64,000 bases of DNA. Origin: Acidilobus saccharovorans 345-15. Its GTDB lineage: Archaea; Thermoproteota; Thermoprotei_A; Sulfolobales; Acidilobaceae. Under the pieces are notes generated by a model. It worked only from the letters and a program-made list of their open reading frames with translations, ran no database searches and was not told the origin of the DNA. The stretch spans positions 682,001 to 746,000 of the forward strand of contig NC_014374.1 in NCBI RefSeq assembly GCF_000144915.1, in the 5' to 3' direction. Both the position numbers and the translations under genes were made by a program. This document shows positions 51,867 through 61,700 of this stretch, piece by piece. Positions within the stretch are counted from its first letter, which is position 1. Every line of letters begins with the position of its first letter.

Positions 51867-52139
51867 GTGAAGTTAATCAAGCTCCTGGCCGTTGTTGTCC
51901 TTGAGGCCGCAGCCCTGGCCTCCTTGCTGATTGGCGTCGCCAGCGCCGCGCCGGTTAGCTTAATCGTGGTCAGCCCTCTGGCCCTGTCAGGGCAGGTCAG
52001 CCTTTTGGCCTACCGCGGGTCCCTGTACATCTACTACACCTACCTGGTCGGCGACAACACCACCAACATGGGCGGCTACGTCCTCAACGAGGGGTACGCG
52101 TCGCCTGCGCCGCTGCCCCCCGTGCCGTTTGTCCCTACG
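51867..52139 (+). pseudogene. 5' part of a surface-protein gene interrupted by IS607
   Basis: GTG 51867 with GGAGGT just upstream. The first 91 codons give a signal peptide (LLAVVVLEAAALASLLIGVA, cleaved before APVSL) and the first blades of a beta-rich surface domain (VSLLAYRGSLYIYYTYLVGD, with a sequon). It breaks off at ACG 52139, after which the transposon begins. Joined in frame to GAT 54064 it makes a 461-residue protein with a C-terminal membrane anchor. As it stands, translation ends at a TAA inside the element. Confidence 0.72.
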
Positions 52140-53373
52140 CCTTCATCTCAATCATTTTAAGTTCACTCACGATCAGGCGTAGGGACTTAGCCCTCAGCCA
52201 CCTGCCTAGCCCAACGGCAGGCGGGTCATGGGACTCCTTCGAGCCCAACGGCACTGGGCTCACATCCCCAGCCCTCCTCCTCAGGTTGTATAACGCCACG
52301 ACGTCCCTGTGCCACCTCTCCCCTCCCTTCTCGCAGACTCCGACCCTCGGGGCAGCGCCCCCATCGGGTCGGTAGACGATCCTCGACCCGTGGACTGGGC
52401 ACGTGGAAGAGGTGTAGGAGGGGCTCACCAAGACCACGGGAACGCCGAACTCCCTGGCCTTCTCAATGATGGCGTTCTTAGTTGAGGAGAACGCCGAGCG
52501 GTAGATCCTCAGCCTGAGCTGGGGATCCTTCACGTCCTTTATCATGTGCTCTGGAACCCTCTTCGGCAGGTCCTCTAAAACTATCGCGCTCCTGCTCTCG
52601 AAGGCCTCCTTAACGATAAGCCTCGCCAGCTTCCTCCTTATGTCGGCCTTCCTGTACTTCTCCCTAAGCCTCTTTAGCCTCCTCCTGACGTCCCTGTCCT
52701 CAGTGGATCTGCCGCTCTGTACCCTCTTCCTCCTGTACTCGTAGCCCAGGGTGATCTTCTTGATGTTGGTCTCCAAGAGGATCGGCCTCCCGCCAACAAG
52801 CACGGAGGCCGAGCCCTCGTTAAGGTCTACTGGGGTGAAGCCCTTCGGCTCATAAGGCTTCGGCTCTTCCTTCTTGAAGACTATGAACAGCTCAACCACG
52901 TTGCCCTTTGCGAGCCTGAACCTGGCCTCGCCCGCTATCCTCCAGCCGCCGTTGTAGTACCTCCAGAAGAGCTTATGGAACGTGGGCGAGATGCGAACCT
53001 TTCCTCCCTTTGTCGCTATCGAGATCTCGTCGAGGCTGAACCTCCAGAGGTGGTCGTCCAAGTGGACGGTGACCCTCCTCACCGAAGGCCTGTCGGTGTA
53101 GGCCCTGCCCCTCCTCTTGAGCTTCTTGAAGCTGTCCAGCCTCTCGCTCGCGTCCTCGCAGGCCGTGTAGATGTAGTGAGACGGTAAGTCCTTATGCTTC
53201 TCCCTTTCAACTCTGTAAACGCCTGCTTTGATCCTAGTGAACGACGTCGTGCTGTTCCGAAGCCCGTAGTCTACTGCGTCCTCAAGGATCTCCCTGTACT
53301 CCCTCTCGACCTCCTTAAGTGCTGAATACGTGGCGTGGTCAACTTTGACCCTCAGCTTAACCGTCCGCTCCAC
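52135..53373 (-). CDS. tnpB: IS607-type TnpB, RNA-guided nuclease
   Basis: 412 residues. RuvC-type triad: Asp 183 in TPVDLNEGSA, Glu 267 in IVLEDLPKR and Asp 357 in RWHRDVVALYN. The zinc ribbon is degenerate (CPVH at 325-328 and a lone Cys 347 where CxxC is usual), as in some crenarchaeal relatives. Its last codon and TAG stop (52135-52140) lie across the element boundary in host DNA. TnpB proteins cut DNA matching a guide taken from the flank of the element, here the host sequence just left of 52140. The start overlaps tnpA by 17 bases. Confidence 0.9.
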   Translation of the reverse strand: MERTVKLRVKVDHATYSALKEVEREYREILEDAVDYGLRNSTTSFTRIKAGVYRVEREKHKDLPSHYIYTACEDASERLDSFKKLKRRGRAYTDRPSVRRVTVHLDDHLWRFSLDEISIATKGGKVRISPTFHKLFWRYYNGGWRIAGEARFRLAKGNVVELFIVFKKEEPKPYEPKGFTPVDLNEGSASVLVGGRPILLETNIKKITLGYEYRRKRVQSGRSTEDRDVRRRLKRLREKYRKADIRRKLARLIVKEAFESRSAIVLEDLPKRVPEHMIKDVKDPQLRLRIYRSAFSSTKNAIIEKAREFGVPVVLVSPSYTSSTCPVHGSRIVYRPDGGAAPRVGVCEKGGERWHRDVVALYNLRRRAGDVSPVPLGSKESHDPPAVGLGRWLRAKSLRLIVSELKMIEMKA

Positions 53374-54063
53374 TCAGCTCACCCAACAGCTTTTTTACTC
53401 CCTGGACGAGGGCCGTCTTCTTGTGGCTCCTCACTCCGTAAATCTTGCCAGCGAACGACGTGATAACGGAGATTAAGTCCTCCACGAGTTCCTGCGCGGC
53501 GTCTTTCGGCTCCTCGCCGAAAACTGCCTCGACCCTGACGCCCATTGCCGAGAAGAACTCTTCGATGTACTCGAAGCCGAACCTCGTCAGCCTGTCCTTG
53601 TATGTTATTAACACGACGTCTACGCCCCTCCCCTCGACCAGCTTGAACAGTTTGAGCAGCCCTTTCCTTTGCGTGTTGAGCCCGCTGGCGACGTCCTTTA
53701 GCACTTCAACTACCCTGTAACCTTTTGCCGTCGCGTAGTTAGTGAGGTAGTTTATCTGCCTCTCCAGGTCCTCCCTCTGGTCTGCTGACGAGACCCTTGC
53801 GTAGATTACCGCCCTTGTCCCCTCCCTCCCCTCCAAGTACCTCTTTACCTCGCTGTAAGGTATCCTGTACCTGCCGCCCTCAGTTGTTGCCGCCCTTATC
53901 TTCCCCTCCCTGATCCACCGCAGGAGCGTTGAGTATGATATCCCTAGGAGCTGGCAGGCCTCCTTAGGCCTCAGCAGCCTCTCCACTCAGGCAAACCCTG
54001 CTAGATTAGTGATAATGAATAGATATAAAAGGATTTCTATTGTAATGAATTATAATGAAAAAG
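52140..54063 (-). mobile_element. IS607-type transposon (serine recombinase + TnpB)
   Basis: 1,924 bases. Contains tnpA (MerR-type helix-turn-helix plus serine recombinase) and tnpB, overlapping. Ends are short imperfect inverted repeats: CCTTCATCTCAATCATT at the left, and CTTTTTCATTATAATTCATT as the reverse complement of the right. There is no target duplication. The flanks are G at 52139 and G at 54064, so the empty site reads ACGGAT, matching the known GG preference of IS607. A terminal omega-RNA would be expected at the left end next to the tnpB 3' end (about 52140-52330). Both genes look intact, so the insertion may be recent. Confidence 0.85.
53357..53986 (-). CDS. tnpA: IS607-type serine recombinase
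   Basis: 209 residues. Residues 4-50 are a MerR-like helix-turn-helix (LLRPKEACQLLGISYSTLLR) at the N-terminus, the reverse of resolvases, as in IS607. The catalytic domain follows: AVIYARVSSADQREDL with the nucleophile Ser 66, then RGVDVVLITYKDRLTRFGFE. It moves the element by a serine-recombinase mechanism, with a dsDNA circle intermediate and no target duplication. Its promoter lies in the AT-rich right end. Confidence 0.92.
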   Translation of the reverse strand: MERLLRPKEACQLLGISYSTLLRWIREGKIRAATTEGGRYRIPYSEVKRYLEGREGTRAVIYARVSSADQREDLERQINYLTNYATAKGYRVVEVLKDVASGLNTQRKGLLKLFKLVEGRGVDVVLITYKDRLTRFGFEYIEEFFSAMGVRVEAVFGEEPKDAAQELVEDLISVITSFAGKIYGVRSHKKTALVQGVKKLLGELSGADG

Positions 54064-55176
54064 GATTTACCCCTAGTTAATGCCACGAGGCTCTACGCCT
54101 TCACGGACCATGGCAAGTTGTGCCTTGCGTGGGCCTACCTGTCGGGAGGGCTTCACCTCTCAAACAGCACGACGGGCTCGCTTAGGTACTCCTGTTATTA
54201 CGACGGCCGCTGGTCAAAGCCCTTAACGCTCGTGAGCGGCGGCATGCCCTGGGGCTTCGTCGAGGTCAATGATGTCTTCTACGTGCTGTGGAGCCCAAGG
54301 TTTAGCCAATCCCTGAGCGGCGTCAGGCTCCTGGAGGTCACGCCCTCCGGCAGGGTTATCATAAACGTCAGCGTCCCTGGAGCGCTCATAGCCGGTGTCA
54401 CGGGGCAGGGCTACCTGGCGCTCGCGAGGCCCAGCTCCATGCGCGGCGTCGGCAGCGTGGAGCTTGTAAACGTCACCCAGCAGGGCTTCGAGGTGCTGGC
54501 TAACCTGAGCATGAAGGGCCTCCTGTTCGCTAACGCCCAGGGGGACCTCCTGGCGCTCTACAACCTCTCCACGCTGCAAATCTACAGGGTTAACGACCTT
54601 GGCCAGGTGACCCTGGCCGCAACCTCGCGGCTTCCAAGCCATCGCTCCCTGCTCTTTGTCATGATAGTGACCCAGGGCAACCAGGACTTTGTAGAAGAGT
54701 ACGGCGACTTCGGCCCTCAGCCCTCCTCGCTTGACTTCTTTAAAGTCTACAGGCTGGCTGACGGCGCGCTCCTGCCAGTGCTTGAGGTCAACGTCACCGG
54801 CGGCCACTACGTTAGCACCGGCTACGTGTCAGCGCTGGGCGACGACGTGTACGCTGCCCTCGAGGTGGGGGGCTTTGGCGCGGGCGGGGGCCTGTTCAGC
54901 CCGATGCCCCTCCTAATAGCTGTGGCGCCGGCGGGCTCAAAGATGACAATTAACTTCACGAGCCCCGATGACGTTTACTCGGGAAGGGCCTTAATTGTTA
55001 TCCCCTCGTCCAACTCTACTACCACCGCCAGCGTGAGCGCTACCGACATAGCTTCAATTATGAGGGAGCAGCCCGCCGCGCGGTCGCCCGCCAAGGCCTA
55101 CCTGTACCTCGCCGTCGGCGCGCTGATAGCCATAATAGCAGCGGTCGCCGCCACGCTTCTAAGGCGCGGGCATTAG
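54064..55176 (+). pseudogene. 3' part of the interrupted surface-protein gene
   Basis: Continues the frame from 52139 after the element: DLPLVNATRLYAFTDHGKLC and a further 370 residues of repeating beta strands (blades with W/Y and sequons, propeller-like), ending in a membrane anchor (YLYLAVGALIAIIAAVAATL) and RRGH. An ATG at 54055 lies in the transposon end and could start a protein without a signal peptide, so the fragment would stay in the cytosol if translated. Together with 51867-52139: signal peptide, extracellular beta domain, C-terminal anchor. Confidence 0.72.
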
Positions 55177-55221
55177 CAACCCTTTTAGTTTTGTCAATGG
55201 CTGCGCGCCTGGTGGGCCAAC

Positions 55222-57135
55222 TTGAGGACCGAGGCCAGGGGGAACCTGGTAGTCACCGACGGCTCCTTCAGGTTCCTGCTCGGGGTCAACTACTGGCCAA
55301 GGAGGACCAACATAAGGATGTGGAGGGACTGGGACGAGGGTGCCTTGCTTGAAGACATAAATGCCATGAAGTCCATAGGGGTCAGGGCCGTGAGGCTGTT
55401 CCTCCTTGACCAGGACTTCGTGAGCTCCAGCGGCGACGTGGACCAGCGGCAGCTTGAGAGGCTCAGGTGGCTTCTTGACAGGCTCGGCGACAACAACATT
55501 GCCGGCTTCGTGACGCTCCTGGTGGGCCACATGAGCGGCAGGAACTGGGGGATACCGTGGGCCCCAGACAACGACATATACTCGCCCAAGGCTGTGGAGG
55601 GCGCCGCCAGCTTCGCCAGGCAGGTGGCAGAGAGGGTCAGGGACAGCAGGGGCCTGGGGGGCTGGATACTGAGCAACGAGATGAGCCTGGTGAGGAGGGC
55701 CTCGAGGCCTGAGGAGGAGCTGACGCTGCTCAGGGCCGTCAGGCAGGCCATAAGCTCAGTGGACAGCGGCCACGTCTTCAGCGCGGGCGACGTGCCTGAC
55801 AGCTACGGGCAGACGCCCCACCTGGTCAGGGGCATAACCGACTACGTGGGCCCCCACCTGTACCTCTACGACAGCGACCCAGTCAGGCACGGCTACCTAT
55901 ACTCTGGCATGCTTGAACTGTTCTCCGACGACGGCCAGAGCCCCGTCATACTCGAGGAGTTCGGCTTCAGCAGCCTTCAGTACTCGGAGGCCGACAGGGC
56001 CGCCTTCATCTACGAGGCGCTCTACGCGGCCCTGGCCCACCGGGCCTCAGGGGCCTTCGTCTGGTGCTTCTCCGACTTCCCTGACGAGGCCGACACGCCC
56101 TACCTCTGGAGGCCCCTTGAGCTTGGCTTCGGCCTGTTCGACAGGGACGGAAGGCCTAAGCCCTCCGCCGAGAGCTTCAGGAGGTTCTCAAGGGAGCTCG
56201 AGGCCCTTGAAGGCCTTGGACTTGAGGGCCTCAGGAGGAGCTCAAAGGCGCTGATAGTGGCCCCCTTCTACGTGTTCGGCGAGTACCAGTTCGCCGACTA
56301 CAGGAGGTGGGCCGGGGGCCTCTACCAGGTGGCCAGGCCGACGCTGCTGGCCCACCAGCTGCTAACCATGGCGGGGGCCCAGGCATCGATAAGGTATGAG
56401 CCCGAGCTCAGGGAGGACGACCCGAGGAAGCTTGTTATGTTCCCCTCAACCATAAGCGGGCTCACCGTGACCTGGAGGAGGCTGCTCAGGCTTGCCGAGG
56501 GCGGGAGGCTCGTCTACGTTTCGCTTCTCAGGGGCCTCGGCCAGATGGTTTTCATGCACGAGTCGGCCACTCACATGTGGGGCGAGCTCTTTGGCGTTGA
56601 GCCCGCCCTGAGGGTGGGCTCCCCTGGCGTGAGGCTTGAGGGCTCTGTCAGGCTGAGGCTCGAGGCGGACCTCGGCGACCTGAGGGCGGGGCACGAGGTT
56701 ACAGTTGGGCTTCAGCAGCCCGTGCTGACCTATGACGTCAGGCCCGTGGACGCTGAGGTAATGGCAACGGCCAACGGCAGGCCAATAGCATTTGCCGCCA
56801 GGAGGGGCGGCGGAAGGATGATCCTGTCGCTGTTCCCGCTTGAGGCCGTGCTGGCGGACCTGTATTACGTGAGCGACTGGTCGCCCTACGCCGCCCTCTA
56901 CAGGGCCCTAGCCGTGCAGGCTGGCGTTGAGCCCACCGCCAGCGACGACCCCAGGGTTGAGGTCCAGGTCTTGAGCGATGGCAGCAGGGGACTCGCCTTC
57001 ATGATAAGCCACTGGCCGGGCGAGCTGACGGCCTCGCTGCCGGTCAAGGGCGACCTGGTCGCCGGCAACTCGCAGGTGAGGGAGGGCAAGGCCGTGATGC
57101 CGCCCAGGGGCGTCGCAGTGATAAGGTTTGGCTGA
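55222..57135 (+). CDS. Clan-A glycoside hydrolase (GH5/GH42-like)
   Basis: 637 residues from TTG with GGTGGG upstream. TIM-barrel of clan GH-A: SFRFLLGVNYWPRRTNIRMW at strand 1, acid/base in GGWILSNEMSLV (Asn 152-Glu 153), nucleophile in PVILEEFGFSS (Glu 246 or 245). Residues after about 370 form a beta-galactosidase-trimerisation-like domain and a small beta sandwich. There is no signal peptide, so it acts on sugars inside the cell. The MFS gene 42 bases downstream would import the substrate. Mannoside, galactoside or glucoside cannot be told apart. Confidence 0.8.
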   Translation: MRTEARGNLVVTDGSFRFLLGVNYWPRRTNIRMWRDWDEGALLEDINAMKSIGVRAVRLFLLDQDFVSSSGDVDQRQLERLRWLLDRLGDNNIAGFVTLLVGHMSGRNWGIPWAPDNDIYSPKAVEGAASFARQVAERVRDSRGLGGWILSNEMSLVRRASRPEEELTLLRAVRQAISSVDSGHVFSAGDVPDSYGQTPHLVRGITDYVGPHLYLYDSDPVRHGYLYSGMLELFSDDGQSPVILEEFGFSSLQYSEADRAAFIYEALYAALAHRASGAFVWCFSDFPDEADTPYLWRPLELGFGLFDRDGRPKPSAESFRRFSRELEALEGLGLEGLRRSSKALIVAPFYVFGEYQFADYRRWAGGLYQVARPTLLAHQLLTMAGAQASIRYEPELREDDPRKLVMFPSTISGLTVTWRRLLRLAEGGRLVYVSLLRGLGQMVFMHESATHMWGELFGVEPALRVGSPGVRLEGSVRLRLEADLGDLRAGHEVTVGLQQPVLTYDVRPVDAEVMATANGRPIAFAARRGGGRMILSLFPLEAVLADLYYVSDWSPYAALYRALAVQAGVEPTASDDPRVEVQVLSDGSRGLAFMISHWPGELTASLPVKGDLVAGNSQVREGKAVMPPRGVAVIRFG

Positions 57136-57177
57136 TAAGTTATTTACCCTCCCAACTCACGGCTCCCCTGAGCTGCC

Positions 57178-58383
57178 TTGAGCGACTACTCCAGGGACAT
57201 CTACATACTTGGCGCCGTGAGGACCCTGAGGAGCTTCAGCTTCGGCTACGTGGCCTTCCTGCTCCCGCTCTACCTCAAGTACGTGGGCTTCTCCTACGAG
57301 ATGATCGGCCTCTACACGCTCATAGCCACGCTGAGCAGCGCCGTTCTAACGCTTGCGAGCGGGTGGCTCGGCGACCTCTACAGCAGGAGGAAGGCCCTGG
57401 CCATAATGTCGCTGCTCCCGGCGGGCACCTACGCCATAGTGCTCTCCACCAGGAGCTACGCCGCGCTCATGGCGTCTGCCGCCTTCGGGCTCACCATGAG
57501 CCCCATAGGCGGGGGCTCCGGCGGCGGCCCGGTGGCGCCGCTCCAGACTGCCATGGTGGCCAGCAGGGTCGGCCCTGAGGCAAGGACAAGGGTCTACTCG
57601 TACCTAATGATGGCGGCCATAGCCTCGGCCCTGGCGGGCTCGGCCTTCTCAGGGGCCATCATGAGGGCCTCAGGGGGCTACTACCTTGAGCTCTTCGCCG
57701 TGGCCCTGCTGATAACTGTGGCCACGTCAGCGCTCGTGCTCCTCGTCTCGGAGGAGCCCGACAGGGCGCACAGGCCCACCAGCGCTGTCCCCAGGAGGTC
57801 CGCCAAGAACATAGGCAAGGTCTCGCTGGCGGGCCTCTTCGGCAGCCTGGGCCTCGGAATGGTCATGTCGCTGCTGCCTGTCTACTTCAGGGAGCTGGGG
57901 GCGAGCGACTTCCAGGTCTCTTTGATATACGACGCCTCCTACGCGGCCGCCGCGGCGGGGGCCCTCATCGCGCCCCTCGCGGAGAAGGCCATGGGGCCCG
58001 TGAGGTCAATACTTGTGCTGAGGGGCCTCGGCTCCCTGCTGCTGGCGGCCATACCGTTCTCAAGGCCCCTGGCCCTGGCTGGGGCCATATATGCAATTAG
58101 GACCGGGCTCTACCAGGCGGCCCTGCCGATAAGGCAGAACGTCAGCATGGAGCTCTACGAGCCCTCGGAGAGGTCCAGGGGCCTCAGCATAACTGGCGTG
58201 TTCAGGAGGCTCCCCTACGGCGCGGCGGCTGCAGCCGGCTCAGTGCTGTTCCAGGTCGGCGCTTTCGTCGCAGTGTTCTCCGCGGCCGCGGGGATCTCCG
58301 TGCTCGACCCAGTGCTCTACTACGCCTTCTTCAGCTACTTCGACAGGGGAGGCAAGGCCTTTAAGGCTCGGGCGGAGGAGTAA
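57178..58383 (+). CDS. MFS transporter, likely sugar
   Basis: 401 residues from TTG, 12 hydrophobic segments. GWLGDLYSRRKALAIMSLLP is the classical loop 2-3 motif (GxLaDrxGRkxxl), and the second half repeats the fold. A Gly-rich insert (MSPIGGGSGGGPVAPLQTAM) follows helix 4. Co-oriented with the glycosidase, so uptake of its oligosaccharide is plausible. Confidence 0.85.
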   Translation: MSDYSRDIYILGAVRTLRSFSFGYVAFLLPLYLKYVGFSYEMIGLYTLIATLSSAVLTLASGWLGDLYSRRKALAIMSLLPAGTYAIVLSTRSYAALMASAAFGLTMSPIGGGSGGGPVAPLQTAMVASRVGPEARTRVYSYLMMAAIASALAGSAFSGAIMRASGGYYLELFAVALLITVATSALVLLVSEEPDRAHRPTSAVPRRSAKNIGKVSLAGLFGSLGLGMVMSLLPVYFRELGASDFQVSLIYDASYAAAAAGALIAPLAEKAMGPVRSILVLRGLGSLLLAAIPFSRPLALAGAIYAIRTGLYQAALPIRQNVSMELYEPSERSRGLSITGVFRRLPYGAAAAAGSVLFQVGAFVAVFSAAAGISVLDPVLYYAFFSYFDRGGKAFKARAEE

Positions 58384-58395
58384 AGTGGTGATTAC

Positions 58396-58704
58396 ATGAA
58401 CGCCGCGGCCTGGTTCCTCATAGGCTTCCTGATAATACTTGTTGGCATGTTCATAATAGTGGCGGCCGGCGTCTACGAGGCCTACAGGCAGTCCTCCCAG
58501 GCCAAGGGCCAGGTGCAGGCCGGCGGCGTCGTCATGATAGGCCCCATACCCATAGTGTTTGGCACCTCGTGGAAGATGGCCATAATAGCCATGGTCCTAG
58601 CAATAGTGCTGATAGTGATATCGATAGCCCTCATGTTGCTGGCCAGGGGCATGACTTTGCCTAGGGCGGAGTCCCTGGCGGCGCTGCTCCTGAGGCCCAC
58701 TTGA
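58396..58704 (+). CDS. DUF131 (TIGR00304) membrane protein
   Basis: 102 residues, two membrane helices (about 6-26 and 60-82). GGVVMIGPIPIVFGTSWKMA is the family signature between them. Conserved in archaea, function unknown. ATG with GGTGAT 6 bases upstream, 12 bases after the MFS gene; may be co-transcribed. Confidence 0.85.
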   Translation: MNAAAWFLIGFLIILVGMFIIVAAGVYEAYRQSSQAKGQVQAGGVVMIGPIPIVFGTSWKMAIIAMVLAIVLIVISIALMLLARGMTLPRAESLAALLLRPT

Positions 58705-58760
58705 AAATAACAGCTTAAGCTTAAGCCCACCGGCCGGCAGAGCCTCCTGGGCGACTGGCT

Positions 58761-61700
58761 CTGAGGGCTAAGCTCATATCAACAGTTCTCCTGGCAATCA
58801 TCATCGCTGCCGCGGCCCTTCCTGTAAGCTACGTTAAGGCCGTCGCTGGGCCCGCCAGCCCTAACAGTATAGTATTTAGCTACATGGGAGGCCTGAGGGG
58901 CTTCAAGTACGTGGGGCCCCTTCCAAGTAATGTCAACGTAGTTGGAGTCCTCTACGTGCCCCTGAGGGACGTGCCCCTCATATTCTACTACGCCCAGGCC
59001 GTCAGCGACCCCGGCTCGCCCCTCTACCGTAAGTTCCTGACGCCCTCCCAGGCGGCAAGCATGTTCTACCCCGAGGCCGAGGTGGCCAAGGCCATAAGCT
59101 ACCTCAGGTCCCACGGCCTGAGGGTGATAGCGGTTGCAGGCTCAATGATTGCCTTCAGCGGCCCGGCCTCAGCCGTTGAGGGTGCCCTCGGCGTCTCCAT
59201 AGGGGTCTTCAGCAACGGCACCTCCAGCTACTACGCCGTCACAGGGTACAGGGGCAAGTTCCCGTGGCCCGTGCCCTACATATCTAACATTACAGGAGTA
59301 GTGCTGGGCACCCCTAAGTTCCTGGTAACTGAGCAGGACCTGATCAGGCTTAGGTCCCTCTATGAAGTTAACGTCTCATACCCCGAGGAGGTATACCCCA
59401 TGACTTCGCTTGCCGAGGCCTACAACGCGACGTACCTCTACTCGCTCGGCGACGAGGGTCAGGGGGTCAACGTAGGAATTATAGACTTCTACGGTAACCC
59501 GACGCTGCTCCAGGACGTAGCTTACTACGACTCCCTCGTCGGCCTCCCGCCGGCGAACATAACGGTCGTCCCCATAGGCCCATATAACCCTAACCTGGGC
59601 GTGCTGACGGGCTGGGACGTGGAGATAGACCTGGACGTGGAGGCAGTGCACTCCATTGCGCCGAGGGCCCACATATACCTGTACGTGGCGGGCGGCGCCC
59701 TTCCGCTGTCCACTATAATAGCCTACATAGACCAGCACGACAACGTCTCAATAGTGAGCCAGAGCTTCGGCATACCGGAGTCCGCGTTCTCCTACTATGG
59801 CTTCAGCTTCTACTACTACAACGTCTACCTGAGCGACGTCTACTACGCCCTAGGAGCGGCTGAGGGCATAACATTCCTGGCGGCCAGCGGCGACGGCGGG
59901 GGCATGGGCTACAGCGCTGGGCCCGTCGGCGACGTCAACTACCCTGCCTCCTCGCCCTGGGTGCTGGCCGTGGGGGGCACGACAACTTATATAAGCGGGA
60001 ACTCGAGCGTCCAGACCGCGTGGTCCTCGGCGGGCTTCGTGCCGTACATGCAGAACGTGGGCGGCTCCACGGGCGGCTACAGCGCGTATGAGCCGATGCC
60101 GTGGTGGCAGGAGGGCGTCGTGCCCAGGCCCCCCGAGGGCTTCCCGCACGGCAGGGCCGTGCCGGACGTCTCGGCCAACGCAAACATATTCCCAGGGGCC
60201 ATTATGGTCGCTGAGGACAACGAGACGGTCCTGGCCGGCGGCACGAGCGAGGCGGTCCAGCTTGTGGCCGGCCTCCTGGCCCTGGTCGAGGGCTACGTGG
60301 GCCACGGGCTCGGCCTCATAGCGCCCACGCTCTACAGCCTGTACTCTAACTCGTCCACGAGGAGCGCGTTCATACCCGTGACATTTGGCTATAACATACC
60401 CTGGGTCGCGTCCAACGGCTACAACCTAGTCACGGGGCTTGGGGCTATAAACGCCGGCAACCTGGCCCGCTACCTCTCAATGGTCCATGAGAGGGGCCTC
60501 TCCATAAAGGTGCTCCTGGGCAACGCGTCCCAGTTCATAGAGCCTGGCTCCACGCTTAACGTGAGCGCGAACATAACCTACGGAGGCTCCGAGGTGGTTA
60601 ACGGCTCCTTCGTCGCCAGCCTGAAGCTCATGAACGGCGTGGTTGCTGAGGAACCCATGTACTTTAACTCCACCAGGGGGCTCTGGGAGGCGTTCCTTCA
60701 CGTGCCCCTGAACTCATCGGGCCCCGCCTTAATCGAGGTAAGCGGCAGCTACAAAGGCTCCTGGGCCTCATACGCGGTCGAGGCCTTCGTGGGCTACTTC
60801 GGCGCCATGTCCCTCCCGACCCCCATGTACCCGTACATGCCGTACCTCGGGGTGCCGCTGGCCGCCTTCGCCACCTCGCCCACGGGGGCCCCGAGCAACG
60901 TCAGCATGGAGGTGGAGGTCCTCAGGTACAACCCGCTCAACAACACCTACACCGAGGTTTACTCGCAGCCCATAACGCTGGGGACCTCGAGCATAAACTT
61001 CACCGCCCCGCCAGGCTACTATATAATCAGGCTGTCAGGTCAGGCCTACGGCCTGACGCCCATATACATGGGCGACCTCATGCAGCTCTTCCTCCTGTTC
61101 CCCCAGGTCCTCTCCATGCCAGGCGCCGTGCCCGAGGGAGGTTATGTAATAGTTGAAGGGATCCCGGTGCCGCCCATAGAGACCACGGCCCTGGTGTCGT
61201 CCCAGACGGGACTTGACCTCTTCAACGCAATACTCTACGGCTCCAACGTCACGGCCAGCCTGGTGAGCCCGGCGGGCTACAACGCCGCTTCCTCGCAGGT
61301 TCCCCTGACGGGCTCCGGCCTCTACTATGGCCTCCTCCGGGTGCCCAGGCAGGCCCAGCCGGGCCTCTACTGGGTCCTGCTCAACGCCTCCTACAACTCC
61401 ACCACGCTGGGCGGCCTCGTGGAGGGCTACGGGGTCGACATGATATACGTGGGGCAGCCCCTGAGCGCTGAGGTGGCCGTGCTGCCGCCCATAGTTGAGG
61501 GCGGCGGGAGGGTCACCATAGAGGCCAGGATCACGTACCAGAACGGGACCCCGGTGAGGTACGGCCTCTTCTCAGCCACCATAGTCCCAGCCAGCCTCAG
61601 GCAGCTCTACGAGAACGCGAGCCAGCAGGTGGAGGTGCCCCTTTACTACAACTCGACCCTCGGCCTCTGGGTGGGCCAGGCTTACCTCCCCGGGCCGAGC

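Noticed and set aside
58884-58886. ATG 58884 as the sedolisin start
   Set aside because: It would remove a textbook signal peptide that is in frame just upstream, from a protein that is otherwise clearly secreted and anchored.
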